From JAGPCK01 sp964535575 (GTDB taxonomy: Bacteria; Bacteroidota; Bacteroidia; UKL13-3): a DNA stretch of 64,000 nt. The notes beneath the pieces were generated by a model. It was not told the DNA's origin, did not search any database, and saw only the letters and a list, made by a program, of their open reading frames with translations. The position numbers were made by a program, and so were the translations under genes. Of this stretch, positions 16,960 to 25,031 are shown piece by piece. Location of the stretch: positions 659,716 through 723,715 of the forward strand of contig CAZHTC010000001.1 in the NCBI GenBank assembly GCA_964535575.1, written 5' to 3'. Position 1 is the first letter of the stretch. Each line of letters starts with the position of its first letter.

Positions 16960-17477
16960 TGTCGATTACCATACGGCAGGCAAACCCTCAGGACGCAGAG
17001 GCATTATCGCTGCTGGGTGCTACCACTTTTTATGATACCTTTCATACGTTTCACACCGAAGACGATATGAAAAAGTATATTGCCCATGCCTATAACCCTG
17101 AAAAGATAAGTGCCTGCCTTACCAACCCCGCCATTATGTATTACATGGCCCTGGACAACGATATGCCGGCAGGCTATATCAAACTAATTAAAAATGTGCA
17201 GCCCCCAGAATTACCCGAAGGGCGAGTAGCCGAACTGGAAAAAATTTATGTACTAAAAGACTATCTTGGAACCGGCATTGGGAAAAAACTCATGCACCAG
17301 GCTATTGTAGCCATGGTGCAGGAAAAATTTGACTGGCTGTTTTTGGGAGTATGGCAGCAAAACCAGCGCGCACTCGATTTTTATAAGGGTTTTGGCTGGG
17401 AAATTTGCGGCATCAGGCAATTTAAACTTGGCGATACTATTTGCGATGATTATGTGCTCAAATTAAAACTGGGATAA
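16959..17477 (+). CDS. GNAT family N-acetyltransferase
   Basis: 172 aa. Motif A is LEKIYVLKDYLGTGIGKKLMHQAI (~residues 92-115, acetyl-CoA loop LGTGIGK) and motif B is LGVWQQNQRALDFYKGFGWEICG (~130-150). This resembles the subgroup that acetylates polyamines or small amines, but the acceptor cannot be told. Last gene of the 14.0-17.5 kb operon (TAATG overlap with nadD). Confidence 0.87.
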   Translation: MSITIRQANPQDAEALSLLGATTFYDTFHTFHTEDDMKKYIAHAYNPEKISACLTNPAIMYYMALDNDMPAGYIKLIKNVQPPELPEGRVAELEKIYVLKDYLGTGIGKKLMHQAIVAMVQEKFDWLFLGVWQQNQRALDFYKGFGWEICGIRQFKLGDTICDDYVLKLKLG

Positions 17478-17563
17478 ACCTCTGCTTTACCGTGAAGGCG
17501 ATTTATACCCGGTTGTTGACCTACATAATTAAAGCACTTTGAATGGATCCGTTTTGCTTAGTA

Positions 17564-19174
17564 TTACTTTTTCACTATTCTGAAATAAAAAGGCTGTGTG
17601 TTTATTTCTACCTGCAGCAGGTAAAATCCGGGAGGCAGGTTCTCAAGTGAAATAGTTTGGTGCGCTTTATTGCTGATAGCTGTTTCCATCAGTTTTCTTC
17701 CGCTTATATCAATCACAGTAAATGCTCCAATGGAAGGTGTTGGGTCGAAAAGTTCAATAGATACGTTATCGGTGACAATGGTAGGGTACAGTTGAATCCG
17801 CTTTTTAAGTTCAGCTGCGTCCCGGCTTATTCCGTTATACGTTTTCAAGAGCGAGTCGGCACGGCAGGCATCGGGCACACCATACCCGTAAAAATTATCG
17901 GGGTTGTTTAAATGATTTCCACTTACAGTTATGGCGCGCATAATTTCCCAGCTGCTTCGTTGCGGATTGGCCTGTTTAAGGCAGGCAGCCAGCCCGGCAA
18001 TAAGTGGAGACGAAAGGGAAGTGCCGCTGGTAAATGTAATATATCCGGCATCACTTATACAGGCAGCATTAGCCCCCATTGCCGTTACATCGGGTTTTAT
18101 TTTTCCGGTCGCTGTTGGCCCCACTGAAGACATGCTGTGGTATTGTTTATTGGCATCCACACTGCCCACACACAAAATGGAGTCGGCATCGCAGGGAGCA
18201 CAAATGGTGGTGGCTTTAGCCGAGCCCTCGTTGCCTGCACTGTTCACTACAATCATTCCCTTGGCAGCAGCCCAGCGGGCGGCATTGGTAACAATGGCTG
18301 TTTTACCATCCATTTGTGCATCGGTATAATCGCCTTCGCCCGCGGCAAATGTGCGGTAGCTTAACGATGAATTAATGATATCTACTCCCAACGAATCGGC
18401 CCACTCGGCCGCGGCCAGCCAGTTTAATTCTTCCTGATGCACATCGTTGGTATTATTTATTTCGGTAACAGCAAAAGCAAAATCGGCACCGGGTGCCACC
18501 CCTGTAAACGTGTCGGGCCACAAAGCGCCCACCGTTGAAAATACCAGTGAGCCATGGTAGTGATTGGTGAATGCATTTTTATCGGGATTCACAAAATTGC
18601 GGTTGGCCACAAAACGGTTTTGCACCCGTGCCGAATCATAAGCCCTGATGGTATCAATGCCTGAAAAACCAATATCAAAAAAAGCCACAAACACTCCGTG
18701 TCCGGTAAATCCGTTTTGATGCAGGCATTGAAGATTAAGCATATTGTTTTGAGGGGCGCTATTGCCAAAACCGGCAGTAGTGAGCTGCGCATTTGTTTCG
18801 TTTCGGGTATGGGCAACTTCGTTTTGAAATGGTTGTACCGATTGAATAAACGGAAATGTTTGCTTCAACTCTTCGGCCGAAAAGGAAGTAGTAACATGTA
18901 CCATATTTAGCCAGCGCGAGGCAAGGTGTACCACCACGCCCTGTTGCCGCATGGCTTCAACATAAACAGAGTTCACCGGCAAATCGGTTTCGGAAAAAGC
19001 AATGCCACGCTGTTTGTGTTTATTTATCGCTAAGGGAGAAAGTGCCGCAGCTACATTTTTTTCGGATACAGCGGTTCCCTTGTTTTTTAAAAATAAAAGG
19101 TATTCATTGTTTTGGGCCGTTGCCTGCAGGGATAAAAGTAGCAGGGGGGAAATAAAAATTTTGCGTAAACACAT
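17564..19174 (-). CDS. Secreted subtilisin-family serine protease with T9SS sorting domain
   Basis: 536 aa from ATG 19174; a -7 box at 19190-19197 lies between this ATG and the only upstream alternative, deciding the start. Signal peptide to ~residue 21, then a propeptide-like region with ANKH KQRG sequence (to ~130), then the S8 domain: Asp ~167 (FDIGFSG), His ~207 (YHGSLV), Asn ~315 (SAGNEG), Ser ~386 (TSGTSLSSP). A type A T9SS tail starts ~455 (IQLYPTIVTDNVSIEL ... LPPGFYLLQVEI). Probably a cell-surface or secreted endopeptidase. Single gene, divergent from exonuclease III. Confidence 0.9.
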   Translation of the reverse strand: MCLRKIFISPLLLLSLQATAQNNEYLLFLKNKGTAVSEKNVAAALSPLAINKHKQRGIAFSETDLPVNSVYVEAMRQQGVVVHLASRWLNMVHVTTSFSAEELKQTFPFIQSVQPFQNEVAHTRNETNAQLTTAGFGNSAPQNNMLNLQCLHQNGFTGHGVFVAFFDIGFSGIDTIRAYDSARVQNRFVANRNFVNPDKNAFTNHYHGSLVFSTVGALWPDTFTGVAPGADFAFAVTEINNTNDVHQEELNWLAAAEWADSLGVDIINSSLSYRTFAAGEGDYTDAQMDGKTAIVTNAARWAAAKGMIVVNSAGNEGSAKATTICAPCDADSILCVGSVDANKQYHSMSSVGPTATGKIKPDVTAMGANAACISDAGYITFTSGTSLSSPLIAGLAACLKQANPQRSSWEIMRAITVSGNHLNNPDNFYGYGVPDACRADSLLKTYNGISRDAAELKKRIQLYPTIVTDNVSIELFDPTPSIGAFTVIDISGRKLMETAISNKAHQTISLENLPPGFYLLQVEINTQPFYFRIVKK

Positions 19175-19189
19175 ATAACTAATCAAGTC

Positions 19190-19197
19190 CAAAGTTA
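19190..19197 (-). promoter_or_regulatory. -7 promoter box for the subtilase
   Basis: TAACTTTG on the minus strand matches TAnnTTTG. The expected transcript begins about 9 bases before ATG 19174. No convincing -33 TTG at the right distance. Confidence 0.55.
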
Positions 19198-19218
19198 CGC
19201 AATAAGAGTTGCATGACG

Positions 19219-19226
19219 TATGTTTG
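19219..19226 (+). promoter_or_regulatory. -7 promoter box for exonuclease III
   Basis: TATGTTTG matches TAnnTTTG, 24 bases before ATG 19250. It is back to back with the subtilase promoter, 21 bases away. Confidence 0.5.
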
Positions 19227-19249
19227 AAAAAGTAAAACGCACGTAAAAA

Positions 19250-20017
19250 ATGAAAATTATTTCCTACAATGTAAATGGCATACGCTCGGCCATGAGCAAA
19301 GGACTGGTAAACTGGATGCAGCGCGAAAGTGCAGATGTGTATTGCTTTCAGGAAACCAAAGCTTCGCCCGAACAGGTGGATTTAATGCTGTTTGATTTAA
19401 TAGGCTACAAAACCTGGTGGTTTTCGGCCGAGAAAAAAGGGTATAGCGGAGTAGCCATTATTTCGCGTAAGCAGCCCGACCATATAGAATACGGATTTAA
19501 TGATACGGAATACGACAGGGAAGGCCGAATCATTCGGGCCGATTTTGGTGACCTTTCTGTTATCAGCGTATATATCCCATCGGGTTCGAGCGGAGACGAA
19601 CGACAGGCATACAAAATGAAGTGGCTGGATTTTTTTGGCAATTACATCGGTCAACTTAGAAAAAGCAGACCCAACCTGGTAATTGGTGGAGATTACAATA
19701 TTTGCCGCGAGGCCATTGATATTCATGATCCGGTTGGCAATAAAAACAGTTCGGGTTTTTTACCCGAAGAGCGGGAATGGTTTGCCCGGTTTATAGAACA
19801 GCAGGGAATGGTTGATTCGTTTCGTGAATTGCATAAAGAACCGCACCGTTACTCGTGGTGGACTTTTCGGGCGGCTGCACGCTCGCGCAACAAAGGCTGG
19901 CGTATAGACTACAATTTACTTAGTGAATCCCTAAAACCAAAAATTGAAGATGCCGACATTTACCAGTCGGTGGTGCACTCGGACCACTGTCCTGTGATGG
20001 TGAAACTGAAGTTATAA
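19250..20017 (+). CDS. xth: Exodeoxyribonuclease III
   Basis: 255 aa, usual length for the exo/endonuclease/phosphatase fold. Motifs: SYNVNGIRSAM (~residues 4-14), QETKA with the metal-binding Glu (~34), YIPSGSSGDER (~107), GGDYNICREAIDIHDP (~145-160), GWRIDYNLLSES and the catalytic SDHCPV (~243-248). It cuts at abasic sites and trims 3' ends in base-excision repair. Single gene, convergent with the next, overlapping it by 6 bp. Confidence 0.95.
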   Translation: MKIISYNVNGIRSAMSKGLVNWMQRESADVYCFQETKASPEQVDLMLFDLIGYKTWWFSAEKKGYSGVAIISRKQPDHIEYGFNDTEYDREGRIIRADFGDLSVISVYIPSGSSGDERQAYKMKWLDFFGNYIGQLRKSRPNLVIGGDYNICREAIDIHDPVGNKNSSGFLPEEREWFARFIEQQGMVDSFRELHKEPHRYSWWTFRAAARSRNKGWRIDYNLLSESLKPKIEDADIYQSVVHSDHCPVMVKLKL

Positions 20018-20464
20018 AGGAGAACTTGAAATGTGCATTTGCACTCCGTTTCGGTCCACATAATATTTTTTAAGGGCATACCTTGCCGGTCCGCCAAAAA
20101 CAAAACCATCTAAGCTGTACTTAGAGTTACAACAAGGTATCCATACCGAGTTTTTATAACTGCCGCATTGTAAAAATGCCTCCGAAATATCCATGCTCAC
20201 TATAGCGCAAGAGTCGTATACATTGTAGGTGCAGTTGCGATCAAAAGCCACTACCTCATCCAGGCCATTGTGATAAATAAACAACCCGCGGTTACCGGCC
20301 GGGTAATAGGCCCATCCACCAATAACATTCAGTTGTTGATATTGCGGCAGGGTAGTGTTTATGTACACATCCACCAGTACATCGGGTACAGGACTGTTGC
20401 TTGTGGTTTTGTCCTTGCAGGTAGTAAATAACAAAACCGTAAAAATTAATATAATTTTACTCAT
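20012..20464 (-). CDS. Rieske-like lipoprotein lacking the histidine ligands
   Basis: 150 aa from ATG 20464 (MSKIILIFTVLLFTTC, lipobox Cys16); an in-frame upstream extension runs into the neighbouring gene and was rejected. The body has the layout of a Rieske domain: FDRNCTY (Cys78) where CxH is expected, DSC (Cys86), QCG (Cys100), PCCNSKYSLDGFVFGGPA (Cys111-112) where CPCHGSxF...GPA is expected, and a final LKKYYV strand. The two cluster His are replaced by Tyr and Asn, while five cysteines remain, so a normal Rieske [2Fe-2S] cluster is unlikely. It overlaps the upstream dehydrogenase gene by 8 bp. Confidence 0.7.
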   Translation of the reverse strand: MSKIILIFTVLLFTTCKDKTTSNSPVPDVLVDVYINTTLPQYQQLNVIGGWAYYPAGNRGLFIYHNGLDEVVAFDRNCTYNVYDSCAIVSMDISEAFLQCGSYKNSVWIPCCNSKYSLDGFVFGGPARYALKKYYVDRNGVQMHISSSPL

Positions 20465-21308
20465 ACGTATAAAACCCTTTTCCTGTTTTGCGCCCCCAGT
20501 GGCCGGCATCTACTTTTTGTTGTTGCAGGCGGCTGGGCCTGAATTTTCCGTCCTGATGAAAAAGTTGGAAGATGGAACTGGTAACCGAAAAATTGGTATC
20601 CACTCCAATTAAATCCATCAATCTGAACGGGCCTAATTTAAAACCCGAAGCCTCGGCCAGATCATCAATCGTTTCAATGGAAGCAATATTTTCCTCGGCA
20701 AGTTTTAACCCTTCCACATAATAATGGCGGGCCACTCTGTTTACAATAAAGCCGGGAGCATCTTTAGCCATTACCGCTGTTTTGCCTACTTCGGTTATCA
20801 GGTTTTTTGCAGTGAGCGCCACGGCTTCGCTGGTTTGCACACCCGATATAATTTCTACCAGTTTCATAATATGTGCGGGATTAAAAAAGTGTATCCCCAC
20901 CACCCGTTCCGGGTGAGGCACTCCGGCTGCAATTTGTGTTACGGGAATAGAAGAGGTGTTGGTGGCTAATATAGTTTCAGGGGGATTGATGGAAGCAATT
21001 TCTGAAAACAATTTGCATTTAATATCCAGCCGCTCCACTACCGCTTCAATCACCAGTTCGGCTTTGAGCAGGTTAAAATTGTTGGTAACTGTAATTCGTT
21101 TTTGTGTTTCGAGAAATGCGTCCTGGCTGAGTTTCCCTTTTTCAACGGCCCCTTTCAGGTTTTTTTCAATTACCTTTTTAGCTTTTTCCAGTGCCTCTAC
21201 CTGAATATCGTAGAGCACCACATTATATCCAGCGGAAGCAAAAACCTGTGCTATGCCGGCACCCATGGTTCCTGATCCGAGGACAGCCACGTTTTGAATG
21301 TTGATCAT
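20457..21308 (-). CDS. 3-hydroxybutyryl-CoA dehydrogenase
   Basis: 283 aa. Rossmann motif VLGSGTMGAGIAQVFASAGY (residues ~9-28), catalytic His in GIHFFNPAHIMKLVEI (~140) with the Glu of VEI, and the C-terminal domain with GFKLGPFRLMDLIGVD and GKGFYTYE. It oxidises (S)-3-hydroxyacyl-CoA (short chain) to the 3-oxoacyl-CoA with NAD(P)+, in fatty acid or butyrate/phenylacetate-type routes. A promoter box lies 8 bases before the ATG. The Rieske-like gene follows with an 8-bp overlap. Confidence 0.93.
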   Translation of the reverse strand: MINIQNVAVLGSGTMGAGIAQVFASAGYNVVLYDIQVEALEKAKKVIEKNLKGAVEKGKLSQDAFLETQKRITVTNNFNLLKAELVIEAVVERLDIKCKLFSEIASINPPETILATNTSSIPVTQIAAGVPHPERVVGIHFFNPAHIMKLVEIISGVQTSEAVALTAKNLITEVGKTAVMAKDAPGFIVNRVARHYYVEGLKLAEENIASIETIDDLAEASGFKLGPFRLMDLIGVDTNFSVTSSIFQLFHQDGKFRPSRLQQQKVDAGHWGRKTGKGFYTYE

Positions 21309-21315
21309 ACATCAA

Positions 21316-21323
21316 CAAATTTA
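21316..21323 (-). promoter_or_regulatory. -7 promoter box for 3-hydroxybutyryl-CoA dehydrogenase
   Basis: TAAATTTG on the minus strand, a perfect match, ending 8 bases before ATG 21308. The transcript would be nearly leaderless. Confidence 0.5.
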
Positions 21324-21324
21324 C

Positions 21325-21354
21325 TTGAAAAAACTGACAGGACGCGTATTTTCG
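21325..21354 (+). promoter_or_regulatory. Promoter for the GH16-like lipoprotein gene
   Basis: TTG (21325-21327), exactly 19 bases, then TATTTTCG (21347-21354, one mismatch from TAnnTTTG). The transcript start would be near 21361 and ATG 21367 follows at once, which rules out the longer upstream frame. It starts one base from the divergent -7 box for the dehydrogenase gene. Confidence 0.6.
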
Positions 21355-21366
21355 GACATTGAAGTT

Positions 21367-22149
21367 ATGCGCCTTTCAAAAAGCGGTTTATTATTTCTGG
21401 GAATTCTTGTGATGCTGGCTTGCAAGCAACACAAGGGGGAGTTGCAGCGATCGCGCTCAAAAGGAAAAACCAGGGTAAAAAGCGAGCCTAAAGAAAAACA
21501 ACCCAAAGAAGAATGGCGCCTGGATTGGTCGGAGGGGTTTGAACGCATTGATGCAGGGTTGTGGACAAAGCGCGACTGGTTTAAAGGCGATGGAAGTACA
21601 GGGTTTAATCCGGTAAACGTAGAAACCGATGAGGGCCACCTCATGCTTACCCTGAATGCCGAACCATATAACGATAAACCCATTTCGGGGGCCGAAATTT
21701 ACAGTACCCGCGAAGTAGCTTTTGGCAAACTGGAAGTAAAAATGAGGGTGCCCAAAGGCAAAGGAATTGCCTGCTCCATGATTACCACCTCGCTGGTAGG
21801 AGCCGAAAAAAAACCTCACGATGAAGTTAGCATTCAGTTTAAAGGCTCTGAAACGCGCAGTGTGTTTTTTAATTATTTTAAACGGAAAGAGAAGCCACTT
21901 AATGGCAACAGTTACTTTTTGCCCTTTGATGCATCAGACGGGTTTCATATTTACTCCATTGAGCGAAGTCATCGATTCATCAGGTGGTATATTGACGGGA
22001 AGCTTTATTACCAGACTTACGAAGGTATTCCGGGCTCAGCCCACCGTATCATGTTCAGTATCTGGAGCTCTTCGGACGAGGCGGCAATTAAAAACATGCC
22101 TGCTGTTTTATTTATAGACTATGTAAAATATTTTACCCGCAACCACTAA
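21367..22149 (+). CDS. GH16-like lipoprotein, probably catalytically inactive
   Basis: 260 aa from ATG 21367. Lipobox MLAC with Cys19, a Lys/Arg/Glu-rich linker to ~residue 48, then a concanavalin-like fold of glycoside hydrolase family 16: GLWTKRDWFKGDG, GAEIYSTREVAFGKLEVKMRVPKGKG, and the region that should hold the catalytic ExDxxE. Here it reads E153-V-S155-I-Q157, so the nucleophile position keeps Glu but the Asp is Ser and the acid/base Glu is Gln. I infer a carbohydrate-binding rather than hydrolysing role. The next three genes run the same way. Confidence 0.75.
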   Translation: MRLSKSGLLFLGILVMLACKQHKGELQRSRSKGKTRVKSEPKEKQPKEEWRLDWSEGFERIDAGLWTKRDWFKGDGSTGFNPVNVETDEGHLMLTLNAEPYNDKPISGAEIYSTREVAFGKLEVKMRVPKGKGIACSMITTSLVGAEKKPHDEVSIQFKGSETRSVFFNYFKRKEKPLNGNSYFLPFDASDGFHIYSIERSHRFIRWYIDGKLYYQTYEGIPGSAHRIMFSIWSSSDEAAIKNMPAVLFIDYVKYFTRNH

Positions 22150-22187
22150 ATAAAATATTGGTCGAACATTTAACGGGGAGTACTCCC

Positions 22188-22195
22188 TATTTTTG
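22188..22195 (+). promoter_or_regulatory. -7 promoter box before the NodB-like gene
   Basis: TATTTTTG matches TAnnTTTG, 29 bases before the TTG start at 22224. No -33 element at the usual spacing. Confidence 0.45.
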
Positions 22196-22223
22196 ATAAG
22201 TTTGTGCATTACCTTAGATTACG

Positions 22224-24107
22224 TTGATAAAGAAATTAATTATTTATTCAGGCTTTGTGATTTTGTTTGGCTGGTGGATTTACCGCAAACTGTATCATCC
22301 CGATGAAACCGGTATTTACCACGTAAAACAAAGCGATATTGTACGGTTCGACACCATAAACGGGCCACAGGAAGATTTGCGTATTCCACAGGAAGTTGTT
22401 ACTCCATGGACGCGGTTTGCCAAAGGATCCACCAGCAGGGTAGCCATCTTGCTCACCGATACCAATTCGAGCTGGCTGGCATTGGTACACGGATTTAAAT
22501 CGGCAGGGATTCCGTTTTTGGTTACCCAAAATTATAAAGCGGCACTCAAACACCAGATGGTAGTGGTTTACCCCATGCTCTCGGGGAGGTATTTAAATGC
22601 CGAGGCCCTGCGCGCTATGGCCGAGTTTCCGCGCAATGGTGGAGTTTTGGTTGCATTTAATGTAACCAGCGAAGGGATAAGCGAAGTATTCGGATTTAAA
22701 AAATCGGCTCCGCAGTTCAAAAGCTATGAATTACGTTTTGAGCGAACAGTGCCCGAAAATTCGCATATGGGAAATGCGGGTAACTGGATTATTCACTTGG
22801 GTAATAAAGAAGCCGGAGTTGACCCCATTGCAACCACCAGCTATATTGGAACATTAAATAAACCAATCGCCTATTACGAAGATAATCTGGCCGCCATCAC
22901 CGTAAAACAATATGCAAAAGGAAAATCGTACGCATTCGGCCTTGATTTGGGATACTTTTTACACAGGGCTTATAATAATATCAGGCAGGATATCTGGGTA
23001 AGCAACCCAGGACAAATTTCGCCTACGGCCGATGTGCTGATGAACCTGCTTAAAAATATTTATCAGCAAAACTGCCAAAATGCGGTTACCATTTCTCCCA
23101 TTCCCGAAAACAAAAAACTTTCGGTGGTGCTTACGCATAACGTTAACTCAAAGAAACAATTTTTTAATGCATTGCATTTTGCTCACTTTGAACATAGCCA
23201 GAAAATAAAAGCCACGTATTTTATGCAGGCTAAGTACATAAACGATTATGCAGGTGCCGCATTTATTACTCCGGCAAATGCCAAATACCTGAAAAAAATG
23301 GCGGAGTGGGGAATGGAAATAGGGAGCCAGACAGTTAGCGCCACCGATAAATTCACCTACCTGAGCATGGGTAACGGAAAAGAAACTTATGCCAACTACA
23401 TTCCCTATGTGTTTGACGACAAAAAAGTGTACAACGCCACCATTACAGGCGAACTGAGGGTAAGCAAATTTTTGCTTGAACGAGTTGCCGGTGTTCCGGT
23501 TAACAGTTTCCGCACGGCTGCCTATCAGGTGCCGCAAAGTTTACCACAATTGCTGAAAGCAGGCAAGTACCTGTACAGTTCTTCCACTACCATAAACCGT
23601 ACGTACACCCACCGGCCATTTCCGCTTAACTACGCATATGATAATTTTTCGGAAACCGGTGTGTTTGAATTTCCGGTAACCATTAACGATGAGTTTTCGG
23701 CCGGACAACTCAAAGAACAGTTGGGTAAGGCCATTGAAATGGCCTATGAACTTACCAATTTTCAGGGCACCATGCTTATTTCACTTACTCCCGATACACT
23801 GGCTAAACTTGATTTTGAAAAAGACCTGCTCGAATCGGTAAAGGAATTTTCGTGGGTAGGTTCTCTCACTGATTATGCTGCTTTTTGGAAAGCCCGCGAC
23901 CGGGTTGAAATAGATATGCAGGGCGATACCCTGCTTGAGGTAAGTGCCCCCCTGACCATTTCCGGACTCACCGTTCAGTTGCCCGAAGGATGGCGGATGT
24001 ACAAGTACGAACCCATTGACCTTCCTGTTGACCAATACGATGATAAGTTGTGGTTTTACAACTTTAAAGGGAAGGCAAAAATTTACCTTACAAAAACACC
24101 TTTGTAA
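22224..24107 (+). CDS. Membrane-anchored NodB-like (polysaccharide deacetylase fold) protein lacking the metal ligands
   Basis: 627 aa from a TTG start; no ATG is available before the N-terminal anchor (residues ~5-20). Residues ~70-260 resemble an amidotransferase-like Rossmann domain (VAILLTDTNSSWLALVHGFKSAG). Residues ~300-560 follow the polysaccharide deacetylase barrel: LTHNVNS (304-309) stands where THDxD binds metal, and GSQTVSA (367-373) where SHTxxH should be. The Asp and both His are thus replaced. A C-terminal beta domain follows. Probably an extracytoplasmic glycan-handling or structural protein rather than an active deacetylase. It lies between the GH16-like gene and a phosphatase/glycosyltransferase pair. 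Confidence 0.7.
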   Translation: MIKKLIIYSGFVILFGWWIYRKLYHPDETGIYHVKQSDIVRFDTINGPQEDLRIPQEVVTPWTRFAKGSTSRVAILLTDTNSSWLALVHGFKSAGIPFLVTQNYKAALKHQMVVVYPMLSGRYLNAEALRAMAEFPRNGGVLVAFNVTSEGISEVFGFKKSAPQFKSYELRFERTVPENSHMGNAGNWIIHLGNKEAGVDPIATTSYIGTLNKPIAYYEDNLAAITVKQYAKGKSYAFGLDLGYFLHRAYNNIRQDIWVSNPGQISPTADVLMNLLKNIYQQNCQNAVTISPIPENKKLSVVLTHNVNSKKQFFNALHFAHFEHSQKIKATYFMQAKYINDYAGAAFITPANAKYLKKMAEWGMEIGSQTVSATDKFTYLSMGNGKETYANYIPYVFDDKKVYNATITGELRVSKFLLERVAGVPVNSFRTAAYQVPQSLPQLLKAGKYLYSSSTTINRTYTHRPFPLNYAYDNFSETGVFEFPVTINDEFSAGQLKEQLGKAIEMAYELTNFQGTMLISLTPDTLAKLDFEKDLLESVKEFSWVGSLTDYAAFWKARDRVEIDMQGDTLLEVSAPLTISGLTVQLPEGWRMYKYEPIDLPVDQYDDKLWFYNFKGKAKIYLTKTPL

Positions 24108-24151
24108 CAATTTAATAACGCTCTGATAAACTTACACTAATAAGTACCCGG

Positions 24152-24159
24152 TAATTTTG
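24152..24159 (+). promoter_or_regulatory. -7 promoter box before the metallophosphatase gene
   Basis: TAATTTTG matches TAnnTTTG, 27 bases before GTG 24186. No clear -33 element. Confidence 0.45.
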
Positions 24160-24185
24160 TTCACAGGTTAATCACCAAATCTGTA

Positions 24186-25031
24186 GTGACAAAACGTAAA
24201 GTTAAGTTAGTGGTTGTTTCAGATGTTCATTTAGGGACATATGGGTGCCACGCCAAAGAACTTAACAATTACCTGAAGTCAATTGACCCCGAAATTCTTG
24301 TACTGAATGGGGATATTATTGATATCTGGCAGTTCAGCAAATACTACTGGCCGGATGCACACATGAAAGTAGTGCAACGGGTTTTTAAAATGCTGGCCAA
24401 TGGCACCAAAGTTTATTACCTAACCGGAAACCACGATGAAATGATTCGCAAGTTCGGAGAGTTTACCATCGGAAATCTGGAGATTGACAATAAGCTTAAA
24501 CTGGAACTGGACGGAAAAACGGCCTGGATTTTTCACGGGGACATTTTTGACATAACCATGAGGCATTCTAAATGGATAGCTAAATTGGGGGCCATTGGGT
24601 ATGATAGCCTTATTCTGCTTAACCGGGTTGTAAATGCTGTTTCTTCTGCTTTTGGTAAAGGAAAAATTTCACTTTCAAAAAAGATCAAAAACAGTGTGAA
24701 AGGCGCTGTAAAGTTTATAAGCGATTTTGAACAATGTGCTACTGAAATAGCCATTGATAATGGGTTTGACTACGTGGTGTGCGGCCATATTCACCAGCCG
24801 GAGGTTCGTCTTTTTAATAATAGCAAAGGATCTGTTTTATACTTGAATTCGGGAGACTGGATTGAAAACCTTACGGCACTTGAGTACGAAAAAGGAGAAT
24901 GGAAAATTTTCAACTATCAGGCGGATTATATCAACCCTATTACTGAAACTGCTGAAGAAACTGAAAAACTAACCATTCCAACTATAGCCACCCTTTATGA
25001 ACATATTGTACGCCATACAGGCAACGGGTAA
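24186..25031 (+). CDS. Calcineurin-like metallophosphoesterase, LpxH-like (UDP-2,3-diacylglucosamine diphosphatase family)
   Basis: 281 aa from GTG 24186. All five metallophosphatase motifs are present: SDVHLG (~residue 12), NGDIIDIW (~40), GNHDE (~82), a His in FHGDIFD (~117) and CGHIHQPE (~200). The layout is that of LpxH-like enzymes that cleave UDP-diacylglucosamine, but relatives with other substrates exist and lpxH proper is often elsewhere. The following glycosyltransferase gene overlaps it by 35 bp, so the two likely act in the same glycolipid or surface-glycan step. Confidence 0.85.
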   Translation: MTKRKVKLVVVSDVHLGTYGCHAKELNNYLKSIDPEILVLNGDIIDIWQFSKYYWPDAHMKVVQRVFKMLANGTKVYYLTGNHDEMIRKFGEFTIGNLEIDNKLKLELDGKTAWIFHGDIFDITMRHSKWIAKLGAIGYDSLILLNRVVNAVSSAFGKGKISLSKKIKNSVKGAVKFISDFEQCATEIAIDNGFDYVVCGHIHQPEVRLFNNSKGSVLYLNSGDWIENLTALEYEKGEWKIFNYQADYINPITETAEETEKLTIPTIATLYEHIVRHTGNG

